NCBI RefSeq assembly: GCF_010668395.1
Contig: NZ_WUEY01000008.1
Span: 124,001-188,000 of the forward strand
Length of the DNA: 64,000 bases
From: Martinezella lusitana
GTDB taxonomy: Bacteria; Pseudomonadota; Alphaproteobacteria; Rhizobiales; Rhizobiaceae
Direction: 5' to 3'
This document shows, in pieces, positions 50,890 through 59,667 of the stretch. The first letter of the stretch is position 1. Each line of letters opens with the position of its first letter. The translations under genes and the position numbers were made by a program. Under the pieces are notes generated by a model. The model was not told the DNA's origin. It worked only from the letters and a program-made list of their open reading frames with translations, and ran no database searches.

Positions 50890-51514
50890 GTCTTCACCCT
50901 TCTCTATTGCGCGTCGCTGAAGCCCGGCCGGAACGGCACTCTTCCGCGGCGACTTCACGACTTGCCAATGATTCATATACGTTGCGTATGTAAATAACTA
51001 GGATACGCAGCGTATGTCAATTGAAATACGCCGCGTATGTGAAAAAAAGGAGGGCGGAGTTTCACATGGTTGCTGCCCGCAATATGTTCTTCTTGGGCAA
51101 CAGGCACATTCCCGCGCTATCCCAACTTCCCGGTCGACGTCGTCAGGGACGATTCCCTGATGACGGACGCACAGTGCAGGCCGGCCATTGTGTTCAGCCG
51201 GTTTCGCGGCGCTTGGAAGCTAGGCTATCGCCGATCGTGCCTGCGCGCTCGGCGTCCGCGAAGGTCGCTTGCGTGTCACCGCCAACCGCTCCCGCTTCGT
51301 ACCGCACGCCATAGTTTGCGGATGCGGCCAACACTGCGTCTGTCGTCCCGGCTGCGGTTCGAATTCGTCCGAGCCGTGCATGAGCTTGCGGCAAGACAGG
51401 CACCGGCTGTAAGAGAGATGTCGAGGAAGACTTAGGCTGTGTCGGCAATACAATGATCGGCGGGTACGTGTTGCACGCAATCTCCAAGGGTGTGAATTCA
51501 AAGGGTGGTCGCGC
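50890..51514. other. intergenic/degenerate region between ridA-like and helicase genes
   Basis: About 625 bases. It holds the three palindromes near the ridA-like gene and, from about 51060, coding-like but unrecognisable sequence. A minus-strand frame ends at 51194 with a segment DAVLAASANYGVRYEAG, but it has no good start; it may be gene debris. The helicase ribosome site is AAGGGTGG before 51515. Confidence 0.4.
50977..51038. promoter_or_regulatory. three tandem 13-bp palindromic operators
   Basis: ATACGTTGCGTAT (50977-50989), ATACGCAGCGTAT (51003-51015) and ATACGCCGCGTAT (51026-51038) share the consensus ATACGC-N-GCGTAT, each followed by GT. Starts are 26 and 23 bases apart. They lie 88 to 150 bases upstream of the ridA-like start. 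They look like a dimeric repressor array, but no regulator gene adjoins. Confidence 0.75.
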
Positions 51515-54316
51515 ATGAAGGAGCTCGCTTTCCAGGGCAAATGGCGAACCTACCAGCAAAAAATCCTCGACAATCTCACGAGTCTCCTGGAAGACGATGG
51601 CTTACATATCGTCGCCGCGCCCGGCTCGGGCAAGACGCTTCTGGGCTTGGAAGTTATGCGCAGGATTGGCGAACCAACCCTGATTCTTGCACCGAGCCGA
51701 ACCATTCGCGATCAATGGGCACAGCGGCTATGCGCGATGTTTCTGCCCGCCGGAGCCTCGCGACCCAAATGGATCTCGCATGACATTCGCTCTCCCGGAG
51801 ATGTTACCATCATAACCTATCAGGCGCTCCATGCCGCATTTTCCGGCAGGGTCGTCGAAGAGGAAGATACCAATGTCGAGGATGAAAGCCTTGACGATGG
51901 TGAGAACACGCGGCCCAGCGAGGCGACGAAGCGGGAGACCGAGAAGCACGCAGGAAAAATCGTTGCGGGGCTGCGGGAGGTCAAGGTCCGTACACTTGTT
52001 CTGGATGAAGCACATCACCTTAGAAACGAGTGGTGGAAAGCCCTGACTACGCTCAAGGAGGCGTTGGCGAGGCCGACGGTCGTCGCTTTGACAGCGACGC
52101 CTCCCTATGATGTCGATCCTCAGGAATGGAGCCGTTATCAGGAGCTTTGCGGGCCGATCGATGATGAGATCTCCGTCCCTGAATTGGTATTGCAAGGAGA
52201 TCTGTGTCCACATCAGGATTATGTCTACTTCAGCTTGCCAAACGCAGCGGAGGCGGAAAGGCTTGCGCGGTTGCGCCAGGATATCTCTGATTTCGTCAGC
52301 GGCTTATCGGAGAGCGCAGTGTTCAGGGATGCGATATTGCGTCATCCATGGCTTACAGATCCAATGGGGAAAACGGAAGCCATTCTGGATGATCCGTCAT
52401 TTTTCTCCAGCATGCTGATCTTCCTGAAAGCACAGAATATCCAGCTTCCGCAGTCGGCGCTCGATATTCTTGGCGTCAAGGTTCATGACGTCCCGACTTT
52501 GTCGCTTCGTTGGATGGAAGTTCTCTTGAACGGCGTGTTTTATGGGCATCGAAATGACTTCGAAGCTGCGGAACAAGTGATTGGCTCGCAACAGAGCAGG
52601 CTGCGTCAAATAGGAGGACTTGAGCGTAGCAAGGTGCGGCTGGTGGATCAAAAGTCCATACAAAAGCTGCTCGCGTCAAGCGCGAGCAAGCTCAACTCGA
52701 TCCTCGATATCGTCAGACTTGAAAGCGCATCGATGGGGGATGATCTGCGTATGGTCATCCTCTCCGACTATATCCGCAGGGAGGCTCTTCCTGCAGAACC
52801 GGGAAATCTACGCCCGATTGACCGGATGGGTGTTGTCCCCATCTTCGAGATCCTTCGGCGGTCCGGCTTTAAGCATTTAAGCCTTGGAATCCTAACCGGC
52901 AGCCTGGTTGTCATTCCAGCGAGCTCCAAGGGAATTCTCGGCAAGATTGCCGCCTCTCTTGGTATCGACGCGTCGAACATACGCTACCAGGAACTCGCAT
53001 TCGATGCCGGGTTCGTAAGCGTCGAAATCATTGGCGGGGGGAATTCCGATATCGTACATATCATTACCCAGCTGTTTGCCCAGGGCGGAATAAAGGTGCT
53101 GGTCGGTACCCAGGCTTTGCTTGGGGAGGGGTGGGATGCACCCTGTGTGAATACGTTGATCCTGGCGAATACGGTCGGATCCTACGTACTCTCCAATCAG
53201 ATGCGCGGACGTGCCATTCGCATCGATGCCATGAATCCCGAGAAAGCCTCCAACATTTGGCACTTGGCCGCCATTGACCCGGAAAAACTGAAATGGAGTA
53301 ATTCTCATCCATTGAGTCCGATGGCAGCCGACGGCAGTGTCTCTCATTCCTCCGACGTAGTGACAGTTGACCTCGGCAGCGACTTTGATGCGTTGAAACG
53401 CAGGTTCCATGCGTTTGAAGGCTTATCCTTCGACACTCCTCCCGTCATCAAAAGCGGGTTCCAAAGATTGGCGCCGGCAATGGCGATGCAGAAAATGCTG
53501 AGCCTTCATGACGTCAACAGAACCATGGAGCAGCGAGCTTCCGACCGCAAATCGCTGAAAACACTCTGGCAGATTGCCCTGCGTGGCAACAGTGCCGCGC
53601 CGAGAATGCGGGAGATACTCCAAAGCAATTATGTCCCCAAGGGCCTGTTTCACTGGAAAACGGCGAAATATCTGCTCGTTGAGAGCTTGGCCCTCGGAGG
53701 ACTGATCCTGAGCAGCATTTCACACCTCTTCCGTGTGCGCTTCCACTCGTTTGAGGAAATGGTGCCATTTCTTTTTGCAATTTGCTGCGTTCTGGCAGTT
53801 GTCTGTCTGCCGCAGACCCTTAAGGCGTCCTTCCTGCTTCTCCGCAACGGTTCGCTGGAGAGCCGAATGAGGCAAGTCGGCATCGCTGTCGTCGAAACAT
53901 TGCACCATATGGAGGTCATAAGAACAGATCTACGGCAGCTAGTTGTCCACGCTGCTCTCGATGACAGCGGCGTAATCTTCTGTCAGCTCGAAGGCGCGAC
54001 CGCGGTTGAGAGATCGTATTTCCTTGAAGCGATGCGGGAAATCCTCGTTTCCACACAGAATCCGCGCTACATCTTGGTGCGACCGTCGATGCTTTGGTGG
54101 CTGCGCCGCACAGATTTTCATGCTGTTCCGTCTATGATCGGTCAAAAGAAAGAAAATGCAGAGTATTTCGCGCAGCTCTGGAATCGCTACGTCGGTTATT
54201 CCGAACTTGTCTACACGCGCAACCCCGAGGGCCGGCTCAAACTCCTTCAATATCGCACAAAGTCATTTGCGTCTGCATTTACGAGGGAAATTGATAGGTT
54301 TAGCCGCTGGGAGTGA
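51515..54316 (+). CDS. DEAH-box SF2 helicase with C-terminal membrane segments
   Basis: A 933-residue protein of unknown family. Residues 1-200 are a RecA-like helicase lobe: Q14 region, Walker A APGSGKT (35-41), LILAPSRTIRDQW, DEAH (164-167) and TAT (193-195). Residues about 400-590 form the second lobe with VLVGTQALLGEGWDAP (motif V) and QMRGRAIR (motif VI, 562-569). An all-helical insert (about 230-400) separates them. After residue 690 comes an unrecognised part with two predicted membrane helices (about 719-739 and 750-768) and a soluble C-terminal domain (about 790-933). The gene is alone, with lower GC in sampled stretches than its neighbours. A membrane-tethered nucleic-acid sensor, perhaps antiphage, is a hypothesis. 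Confidence 0.8.
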   Translation: MKELAFQGKWRTYQQKILDNLTSLLEDDGLHIVAAPGSGKTLLGLEVMRRIGEPTLILAPSRTIRDQWAQRLCAMFLPAGASRPKWISHDIRSPGDVTIITYQALHAAFSGRVVEEEDTNVEDESLDDGENTRPSEATKRETEKHAGKIVAGLREVKVRTLVLDEAHHLRNEWWKALTTLKEALARPTVVALTATPPYDVDPQEWSRYQELCGPIDDEISVPELVLQGDLCPHQDYVYFSLPNAAEAERLARLRQDISDFVSGLSESAVFRDAILRHPWLTDPMGKTEAILDDPSFFSSMLIFLKAQNIQLPQSALDILGVKVHDVPTLSLRWMEVLLNGVFYGHRNDFEAAEQVIGSQQSRLRQIGGLERSKVRLVDQKSIQKLLASSASKLNSILDIVRLESASMGDDLRMVILSDYIRREALPAEPGNLRPIDRMGVVPIFEILRRSGFKHLSLGILTGSLVVIPASSKGILGKIAASLGIDASNIRYQELAFDAGFVSVEIIGGGNSDIVHIITQLFAQGGIKVLVGTQALLGEGWDAPCVNTLILANTVGSYVLSNQMRGRAIRIDAMNPEKASNIWHLAAIDPEKLKWSNSHPLSPMAADGSVSHSSDVVTVDLGSDFDALKRRFHAFEGLSFDTPPVIKSGFQRLAPAMAMQKMLSLHDVNRTMEQRASDRKSLKTLWQIALRGNSAAPRMREILQSNYVPKGLFHWKTAKYLLVESLALGGLILSSISHLFRVRFHSFEEMVPFLFAICCVLAVVCLPQTLKASFLLLRNGSLESRMRQVGIAVVETLHHMEVIRTDLRQLVVHAALDDSGVIFCQLEGATAVERSYFLEAMREILVSTQNPRYILVRPSMLWWLRRTDFHAVPSMIGQKKENAEYFAQLWNRYVGYSELVYTRNPEGRLKLLQYRTKSFASAFTREIDRFSRWE

Positions 54317-54471
54317 GAATAATTGGTGGTCGCAGCCAGCTTTCGCTGCTGGAACGCCTGACACTCTTGAATCGCTTGGATTGTGCTGTCTCTGCCGCGG
54401 AATGAGCGAATTATATTGAGTCCAAAGAGACATGACGGTCCATTGATCCTGAAGCCTGGAGATCATCGGCA

Positions 54472-54498
54472 AGCCGGGCCCCGACGTAGGGCCCGGCT
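54472..54498 (-). terminator. hairpin at the end of the copper operon
   Basis: AGCCGGGCCC (54472-54481) and GGGCCCGGCT (54489-54498) form a perfect 10-bp stem with a 7-base loop, nine bases beyond the CusF-like stop. It lies between convergent transcripts and can serve both the helicase and the copper operon. Confidence 0.65.
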
Positions 54499-54506
54499 GC
54501 AATCGG

Positions 54507-54791
54507 CTATTTCACCTGCGTTACCGTCAGCTTGCCGTTCACTCTTTCGGCAACGAACTCGATGCTGGCGCCTTCTTTCAATTTGGCGCGGATGGCGGGG
54601 TCTTCTATGCGGAACACCATCGTCATGGCCGGCATGTCGAGGTTTTTCAGTGCTTCGTGCTTGATCGTCACCTTGTTCGTCTTGGCATCGATCTTGTCGA
54701 CCACGCCTTTGGTGAGCTCCTGCGCGTGGGCGCCTGCGGCGGCGGCGATGGCCAATGCGGTGACAAGGGCGATTCTAGTGAGATTTTTCAT
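54507..54791 (-). CDS. CusF-like periplasmic copper-binding protein
   Basis: A 94-residue protein with signal peptide (residues 1-23, ending AGAHA). The CusF beta-barrel signature is seen in KGVVDKIDAKTNKVTIKHEALKN read in parts, and NLDMPAMTMVFRIED, where the M-P-A-M-T-M residues bind Cu(I) or Ag(I). CusF-type chaperones hand copper to a CusCBA exporter or to CopA. It ends the copper operon. Confidence 0.88.
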   Translation of the reverse strand: MKNLTRIALVTALAIAAAAGAHAQELTKGVVDKIDAKTNKVTIKHEALKNLDMPAMTMVFRIEDPAIRAKLKEGASIEFVAERVNGKLTVTQVK

Positions 54792-54817
54792 GCTGGTTTC
54801 TCCTGGTCTTCGAGGTC

Positions 54818-55297
54818 TCAGTTGGCTGCCACGGACACGTCGCCATGCATGCCGGCTTCGTAATGACCGGGGATGAGGCAGGCGAATTTGAACTCGCCGT
54901 CGTTGGTGAACTTCCAGACGATCTCGCCGGATTCGCCGGCGGCGAGGCGGATCGAGTTGGCGTCGGCATGTTCCATTTCCGGAAACTTCGCCATGACAGC
55001 TTTGTGCTCGAGAATCTTGTCTTCCCGGTCGAGCACGAATTCGTGGTCGGTTTGGCCGGCGTTCCTGAGCGCGATCTTCACCGTTTGTCCTTTACGGACC
55101 TTGATGACGGCCGGCTGGAAAAGCATCCTGCCGTCTTCGGTTTCCTTCATGGTCACGCGGATCGTCTGCGTCGCCTTGGCCTTGTCGCCGGGTTCGCCGA
55201 CGGCGAGCTTTTCGTCATGGCCGCCGGCGTGGCTTCCCGATGCGTAGGCGGGGCCGGTGAGTGCGGCGAGCAGGATTGCGATTGCGAGTCTCTTCAT
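54818..55297 (-). CDS. periplasmic cupredoxin (plastocyanin/azurin-like, CopI type)
   Basis: A 159-residue secreted protein with signal peptide (residues 1-19). The copper site is typical of a type 1 cupredoxin: TDHEFVLD supplies the first His, and FACLIPGHYEAGMHGDV supplies Cys, His and Met. His-rich HAGGHDEK at the mature N-terminus may bind additional metal. It lies 26 bases upstream of the CusF-like gene. It probably buffers or shuttles copper in the periplasm. Confidence 0.88.
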   Translation of the reverse strand: MKRLAIAILLAALTGPAYASGSHAGGHDEKLAVGEPGDKAKATQTIRVTMKETEDGRMLFQPAVIKVRKGQTVKIALRNAGQTDHEFVLDREDKILEHKAVMAKFPEMEHADANSIRLAAGESGEIVWKFTNDGEFKFACLIPGHYEAGMHGDVSVAAN

Positions 55298-55325
55298 TTC
55301 TGAAATCCTTTAAGGTTGCTGGTTG

Positions 55326-56672
55326 TCATTCTTTGGTCGGTTTGGGGGTAATCCGGGTCTGGGCATCATTCGCTCTGGTCTGCTCCGGCATCTCGCCGGT
55401 CCATTCCCAGGCCTGCGTTCCCGGCGGGTTCGCGTACCAGCCGGGATCGGCGTAATCGCCCGCGGAGATGCCCTCGCGGACTTTCACGACTGAGAACATG
55501 CCGCCCATTTCGATCGGGCCGTGCGGCCCCCAACCGGTCATCATGGGGACGGTGTTCTCGGGTATGGGCATTTCCATTTCGCCCATGTCGGCCATGCCCC
55601 TGGTGCCCATGGGCATGTAATCCGGCTGCACCTTGCGGATCGTGGCGGCGAGCTTCGATTTGTCGGCGCCGATGAAGGTCGGGATGTCGTGCCCCATGGC
55701 GTTCATCGTGTGGTGCGACTTGTGGCAATGGATCGCCCAGTCGCCCTCATGTTTCGCGTCGAATTCATAGGCCCGCATGGCGCCGACGGGGATGTCGACG
55801 CTGACCTCGGGCCAGCGCGCCTCGGGCCGAACCCAGCCGCCGTCGGTGCAGGTCACCTCGAAGTCGTAGCCATGCATGTGGATCGGATGGTTGGTCATCG
55901 TCAGATTGCCGACGCGCACCCGCACCCGGTCGTTTTTCGAAACGACGAGCGGAGTGATGCCGGGGAAGACGCGGCTGTTCCAGCACCACATGTTGAAGTC
56001 GGTCATTTCCATGACGCGAGGCACGTAGGAGCCGGGATCGATGTCGTAGGCATTGAGCAGGAAGACGAAATCGCGGTCGACCCGCATGAACGTCGGATCC
56101 TTGGGGTGGACGACGAAGAAGCCCATCATGCCCATCGCCATCTGCACCATCTCGTCCGAATGCGGGTGGTACATGAAGGCGCCCGATTTCACGAGATCGA
56201 ACTCGTAGACGAACGTCTTGCCGACCGGGATGTGCGGCTGGCTGAGGCCGCCGACGCCGTCCATGCCCGACGGCAGGATCATGCCGTGCCAGTGGACCGT
56301 CGTGTGCTCGGGTAGCTTGTTGGTGACGAAGATCCGCACCCGATCACCTTCGACGGCTTCGATCGTCGGGCCGGGCGACTGGCCGTTGTAGCCCCAGAGA
56401 TAGGCCGTCATACCCTCGGCCATTTCCCGCTCGACCGGCTCGGCGACGAGATGGAACTCCTTGACGCCGTTGTTCATGCGGTGGGGCAGGGTCCAGCCGT
56501 TGAGCGTGACGACCGGTTGATAATCCGGTCCCGACGTCGGATGGACGGGCGGCTGCATATCGGCCGAGGTCATGGAGGGTGCCTCGGGCAGGCCCATGGC
56601 GGATGTCTTGGTCCATGCGCCGGCGGCGAGCATGGCTGCGCCCGCGCCGAAGAGCTGTCTTCTGTTGAACAT
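55326..56672 (-). CDS. copA: multicopper oxidase CopA
   Basis: A 448-residue periplasmic multicopper oxidase with a twin-arginine signal (NRRQLFGAGAAMLAAGA). The copper-binding motifs are in order: TTVHWHGMILP, FMYHPHSDEMVQMAMGMM, NHPIHMHGYDFEV and AIHCHKSHHTMNAMGH. Methionine is frequent, as in CopA proteins that oxidise Cu(I) to Cu(II). The start at 56672 has AAAGGAAA upstream; the longer frame would give a useless extension. It is the core enzyme of the operon. Confidence 0.93.
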   Translation of the reverse strand: MFNRRQLFGAGAAMLAAGAWTKTSAMGLPEAPSMTSADMQPPVHPTSGPDYQPVVTLNGWTLPHRMNNGVKEFHLVAEPVEREMAEGMTAYLWGYNGQSPGPTIEAVEGDRVRIFVTNKLPEHTTVHWHGMILPSGMDGVGGLSQPHIPVGKTFVYEFDLVKSGAFMYHPHSDEMVQMAMGMMGFFVVHPKDPTFMRVDRDFVFLLNAYDIDPGSYVPRVMEMTDFNMWCWNSRVFPGITPLVVSKNDRVRVRVGNLTMTNHPIHMHGYDFEVTCTDGGWVRPEARWPEVSVDIPVGAMRAYEFDAKHEGDWAIHCHKSHHTMNAMGHDIPTFIGADKSKLAATIRKVQPDYMPMGTRGMADMGEMEMPIPENTVPMMTGWGPHGPIEMGGMFSVVKVREGISAGDYADPGWYANPPGTQAWEWTGEMPEQTRANDAQTRITPKPTKE

Positions 56673-56685
56673 CGAAATTTCCTTT

Positions 56686-58128
56686 CTACTCGTCGGAGCC
56701 GGTTGCTGCGGCTTCTGGAGATCCGGAGGAGCCGCCGCCGTAGATGGCAGGCGCGAGATTGGCTTCAGCGAGCCAGAAATCACGCTTGGCGTTGACCGAC
56801 AGCAGGATGGCGTTGATCTTCTCGCGAGTGTCGGTCAGCAGCTCGAAGGTGTTGGTGATCATGCCATTGTAGGTCAGCAGCGACTGCTCCTCGACGCGAG
56901 CGCGCAGCGGCACGATATTGTTGCGATAGTGACGCGCGATATCGAGGCTGGAGCGATAGGCTTCATAGGCCGAGCGTGCTTCCGAGCGGATGTTCACGGC
57001 CTTTTCGGCAAGCAGATTGGCCGAGCGCATGTACGCCAGTTCGGCTTTTCTCATGCGCGCCCTGCCAGTGTCGAAAATCGGGATGGCAAAGCTGATTTCC
57101 GCTGATGCTGCGAAGTCGGTCTTCTTCGTGCCGTCCTCGCGGCTGCGCTCTGCCTCGAGCCCGGTCATGAGTTCCAGGTCTGTGACGTAGCGGGTCGCTT
57201 CCGTCAGGCCGTAGGAGCGAGCCGACGCCTCAAGCTCCAGCCTTGCAACCTTCAGATCGATGCGATTGCGAAGGGCGTCCGCCTCGATGGTGTCGCGCTT
57301 TGCTATCGTCTTTGGCAGAGATGGCAGCCGGTCCGGTATCCGGTAGTCCATGTCCGAACCCCATAGTCCCAGGAGCCGTGTCAGGCTCTCCCTGGCGAGC
57401 CGGGCTGCCAGCCGTGCCTTGGCGGTTTCAGCGGCAAGTTCGGCCGCAAAGACATGCTCGCGCGCCTGTGCGCCTTTCGCCATAGCCCCTGTTTCACCCA
57501 GCTTCTCCGCGAGTTCCGAGGCCGCATCGGCGGCAATCTGGGCGCTCTGGAGCTGGGCAACATTCTCGTTAGCCGCCACCGCGATGATCCAGGCACGGCG
57601 CGTATCGGTGGCGAGACGAAGCGTCGCGACCGCCGCATTGAGCTGCGCCTGCCGGAAACGCGTATCGGCAAGCGCGACATCGCGCTTCTTGGTCATGAGG
57701 GAGAGGAGGTTGGCCGTGATCGCCCCCTCGACCGTCCTGAATGCTTCAAGCGCGGGTGTGCCGATGCCGTTCAGGCCGATGGAGGCCTGCGGATTGGGCA
57801 ACATGGTCGTCTGCCATGCAGCGGCGGCGCTGTCGCCGAGATCGGCATAGGCGGCCTGAAGGCCCTTGTTGTTGAGGAGCGCGACCTGGACGGCCGTTTC
57901 GACATCAAGTATCTTTCCGCGGGAAAGCAGCGTCTTGACCTGTGAGGATAGCGACTTCGCCTGCTGCCGATTTTGAACCCAGGCGGTATCCTTCGCGATC
58001 GCAGATCCGGTCGTCGCGGACACGGTGGCAAAGCCGGCTTCCTTTCCGGCATAGTCGGTACTGCTGACGCAGCCACCGAGAACGATCGGAAATACCGCAG
58101 CCGTTGCCAGTTTTCGAATGGCGATCAT
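56686..58128 (-). CDS. TolC-family outer-membrane efflux lipoprotein
   Basis: A 480-residue outer-membrane channel protein. A lipobox (LGGCVSS) is near residue 19, so the mature protein begins with a lipidated Cys. The long helical repeats (AAYADLGDSAAAAWQTTMLP, ATLRLATDTRRAWIIAVAAN and the second half with AELAYMRSANLLAEKAVNIR) are those of TolC/CusC. It probably forms the exit duct for copper; no RND pump or membrane-fusion gene is present in the window. Its start overlaps the stop of the small lipoprotein gene. Confidence 0.9.
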   Translation of the reverse strand: MIAIRKLATAAVFPIVLGGCVSSTDYAGKEAGFATVSATTGSAIAKDTAWVQNRQQAKSLSSQVKTLLSRGKILDVETAVQVALLNNKGLQAAYADLGDSAAAAWQTTMLPNPQASIGLNGIGTPALEAFRTVEGAITANLLSLMTKKRDVALADTRFRQAQLNAAVATLRLATDTRRAWIIAVAANENVAQLQSAQIAADAASELAEKLGETGAMAKGAQAREHVFAAELAAETAKARLAARLARESLTRLLGLWGSDMDYRIPDRLPSLPKTIAKRDTIEADALRNRIDLKVARLELEASARSYGLTEATRYVTDLELMTGLEAERSREDGTKKTDFAASAEISFAIPIFDTGRARMRKAELAYMRSANLLAEKAVNIRSEARSAYEAYRSSLDIARHYRNNIVPLRARVEEQSLLTYNGMITNTFELLTDTREKINAILLSVNAKRDFWLAEANLAPAIYGGGSSGSPEAAATGSDE

Positions 58129-58352
58129 GAGGCGTCTCCCTTAGCTGGAGACTGCCGATCGTTCTGTTGTCGCCAGGGCTTGGGATCGACCGGCTTGCGC
58201 GGCACATAGCCCGACAAAGGGGAAGTATATTGGAGGGGAACGACAGAACGCGTCTGTTCGATATCCGATGACGCGACGACGTCAGGAGGAAAAGTGGATG
58301 CGCAGCTGCCCACGAGCAGGGGCAGCCCCACCACGACTATGGAGGGTTTCAT
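58125..58352 (-). CDS. small lipoprotein of the copper operon
   Basis: A 75-residue protein from the ATG at 58352. The lipobox LLVGSC places the lipid-bearing Cys at about residue 16. The rest is rich in Pro, Ser and Asp (SGYVPRKPVDPKPWRQQND), without recognised domain. It is translationally coupled to the channel gene. It may be a small periplasmic partner of that channel. Confidence 0.65.
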   Translation of the reverse strand: MKPSIVVVGLPLLVGSCASTFPPDVVASSDIEQTRSVVPLQYTSPLSGYVPRKPVDPKPWRQQNDRQSPAKGDAS

Positions 58353-58445
58353 CTTTAGAAATCCGAATAGGAGATTGCCAATGGCGTTCGCCGGGAAAAT
58401 CCCGACAAAAGCCATGCGAACCCGTCAAATACGGGTAAATCCTAA

Positions 58446-58838
58446 TCAGATGTTCGGTGGGCGATCGAGATTGGGCTTTTCGCCAGGCGTGTGCCGGTCG
58501 TCGATGAACTGGCGGATGGAGGACACGGTAAATCCGCCGACATCGTGGCCATCGCAGATGATGCCGAAGCCGACACAGAAATCCTTGCAGCATTCCTGCT
58601 TGGCGACCTTGCCCTTCATGGGATCGGACGCACCGCTATGGTGGTTGTCAGCCGCATCGGCCCGCGTCACATGATGATTGCCGTGGTCGATCTGTCGTTC
58701 GGCGCGGATCTCGGGAAACGCAGATCCATGCATGGCCGCGTTTGCATTGGACAGCGTATAGCCCGCCAGCGATACGACGATCGCCAGCCGCACAAGAAGG
58801 AGCAATCTGCTCAGTGCGATTCGATAGGCTTTACCCAT
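58446..58838 (-). CDS. small secreted Cys/His-rich protein at the head of the copper operon
   Basis: A 130-residue product from the ATG at 58838, with a hydrophobic N-terminal helix (LLLLVRLAIVVSLAGYTLSN). The mature part has His-rich stretches (DHGNHHVTRADAADNHHS) and a cluster KQECCKDFCVGFGIICDG with four Cys, suggesting metal binding. No strong ribosome site precedes this ATG; an earlier start would add 32 residues. It is the first gene of the copper operon. I do not recognise the family. Confidence 0.6.
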   Translation of the reverse strand: MGKAYRIALSRLLLLVRLAIVVSLAGYTLSNANAAMHGSAFPEIRAERQIDHGNHHVTRADAADNHHSGASDPMKGKVAKQECCKDFCVGFGIICDGHDVGGFTVSSIRQFIDDRHTPGEKPNLDRPPNI

Positions 58839-58977
58839 GGGGCGAGAGGTACAACCAAAGCCAATCCGGTTCAACGGGAATTTGTATCGTATCCGGTATC
58901 GTTTGCGTGAGGAAGCGGTGCGGACGGCGCGCACTAGTCAGCTCGACGAAGATGGCCGACGCCATCGAAGGCGTTCC

Positions 58978-59562
58978 TCAGCCGATGCTCGCCATCCTCA
59001 GCTCGGCCTCCCGGCCGAGGCTTGTCATCCATTCCACGAACTCCGGGCGTGCCTTGATCTGTCGGGCATAGTGGCGTGCGAGCGCGGCTTTCAAGTCGCC
59101 GTTCCTGCCGAGCTGCTCGTCGGCAAAGCCGATCATCTGCGAGTTCGGCCAGGCCTGCGGGCGGATGGCAACCAGGCGGGTGAACAGGCTTTCGCCGGCT
59201 TCATCCGGATTTGCCTGTGCCATCAGCGAAAGCATGGCCGCAGTCGAGCGTGATACGCCCATATGGCAATGCACCAGCAGATGGCTCGAGGCTTGCGCGT
59301 CTTGTTGTGCGTGGAATTCGGAGCCGAATTTCAGAATTTCTTCGAGATGTTCCGGTTGCGGCATCACACGTCCCTGAGCGGCGTCTATGATGTCGTGGAA
59401 GCGCAATGTCGTGCGATGATGCCCGGCATAGGAATGAAACACGTCCAGATCGGGATACTCGGGATCAAGCAGCGACAGCACATGCGTAACGTTTCGAGCG
59501 CGCTGGTTCGGTAGTTCCTCGATGCCACAAACCGTCAGTTCCGGAGAAAAAAGCACGCCCAT
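58978..59562 (-). CDS. protein-tyrosine/dual-specificity-like phosphatase
   Basis: A 194-residue cytoplasmic protein with the Cys-based phosphatase loop HCHMGVSRS (C99 to R105, CX5R). The general-acid loop is probably near SYAGHHRTTLRFHDIID, and the fold covers about 15-170. It belongs to the tyrosine-phosphatase superfamily found next to unrelated stress genes in rhizobia. It lies 105 bases downstream of the metallophosphoesterase gene, in the same direction. The substrate is unknown. Confidence 0.85.
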   Translation of the reverse strand: MGVLFSPELTVCGIEELPNQRARNVTHVLSLLDPEYPDLDVFHSYAGHHRTTLRFHDIIDAAQGRVMPQPEHLEEILKFGSEFHAQQDAQASSHLLVHCHMGVSRSTAAMLSLMAQANPDEAGESLFTRLVAIRPQAWPNSQMIGFADEQLGRNGDLKAALARHYARQIKARPEFVEWMTSLGREAELRMASIG

Positions 59563-59667
59563 TTCGCATTCCTCAAATCACGTCGCGATTCCCAGATATC
59601 TCGGCAGGATATAGTGTGATCGTCCCGAAGTGGAAGTGCTTTTCCCGTATGTGGTCATTGAGCCGCC

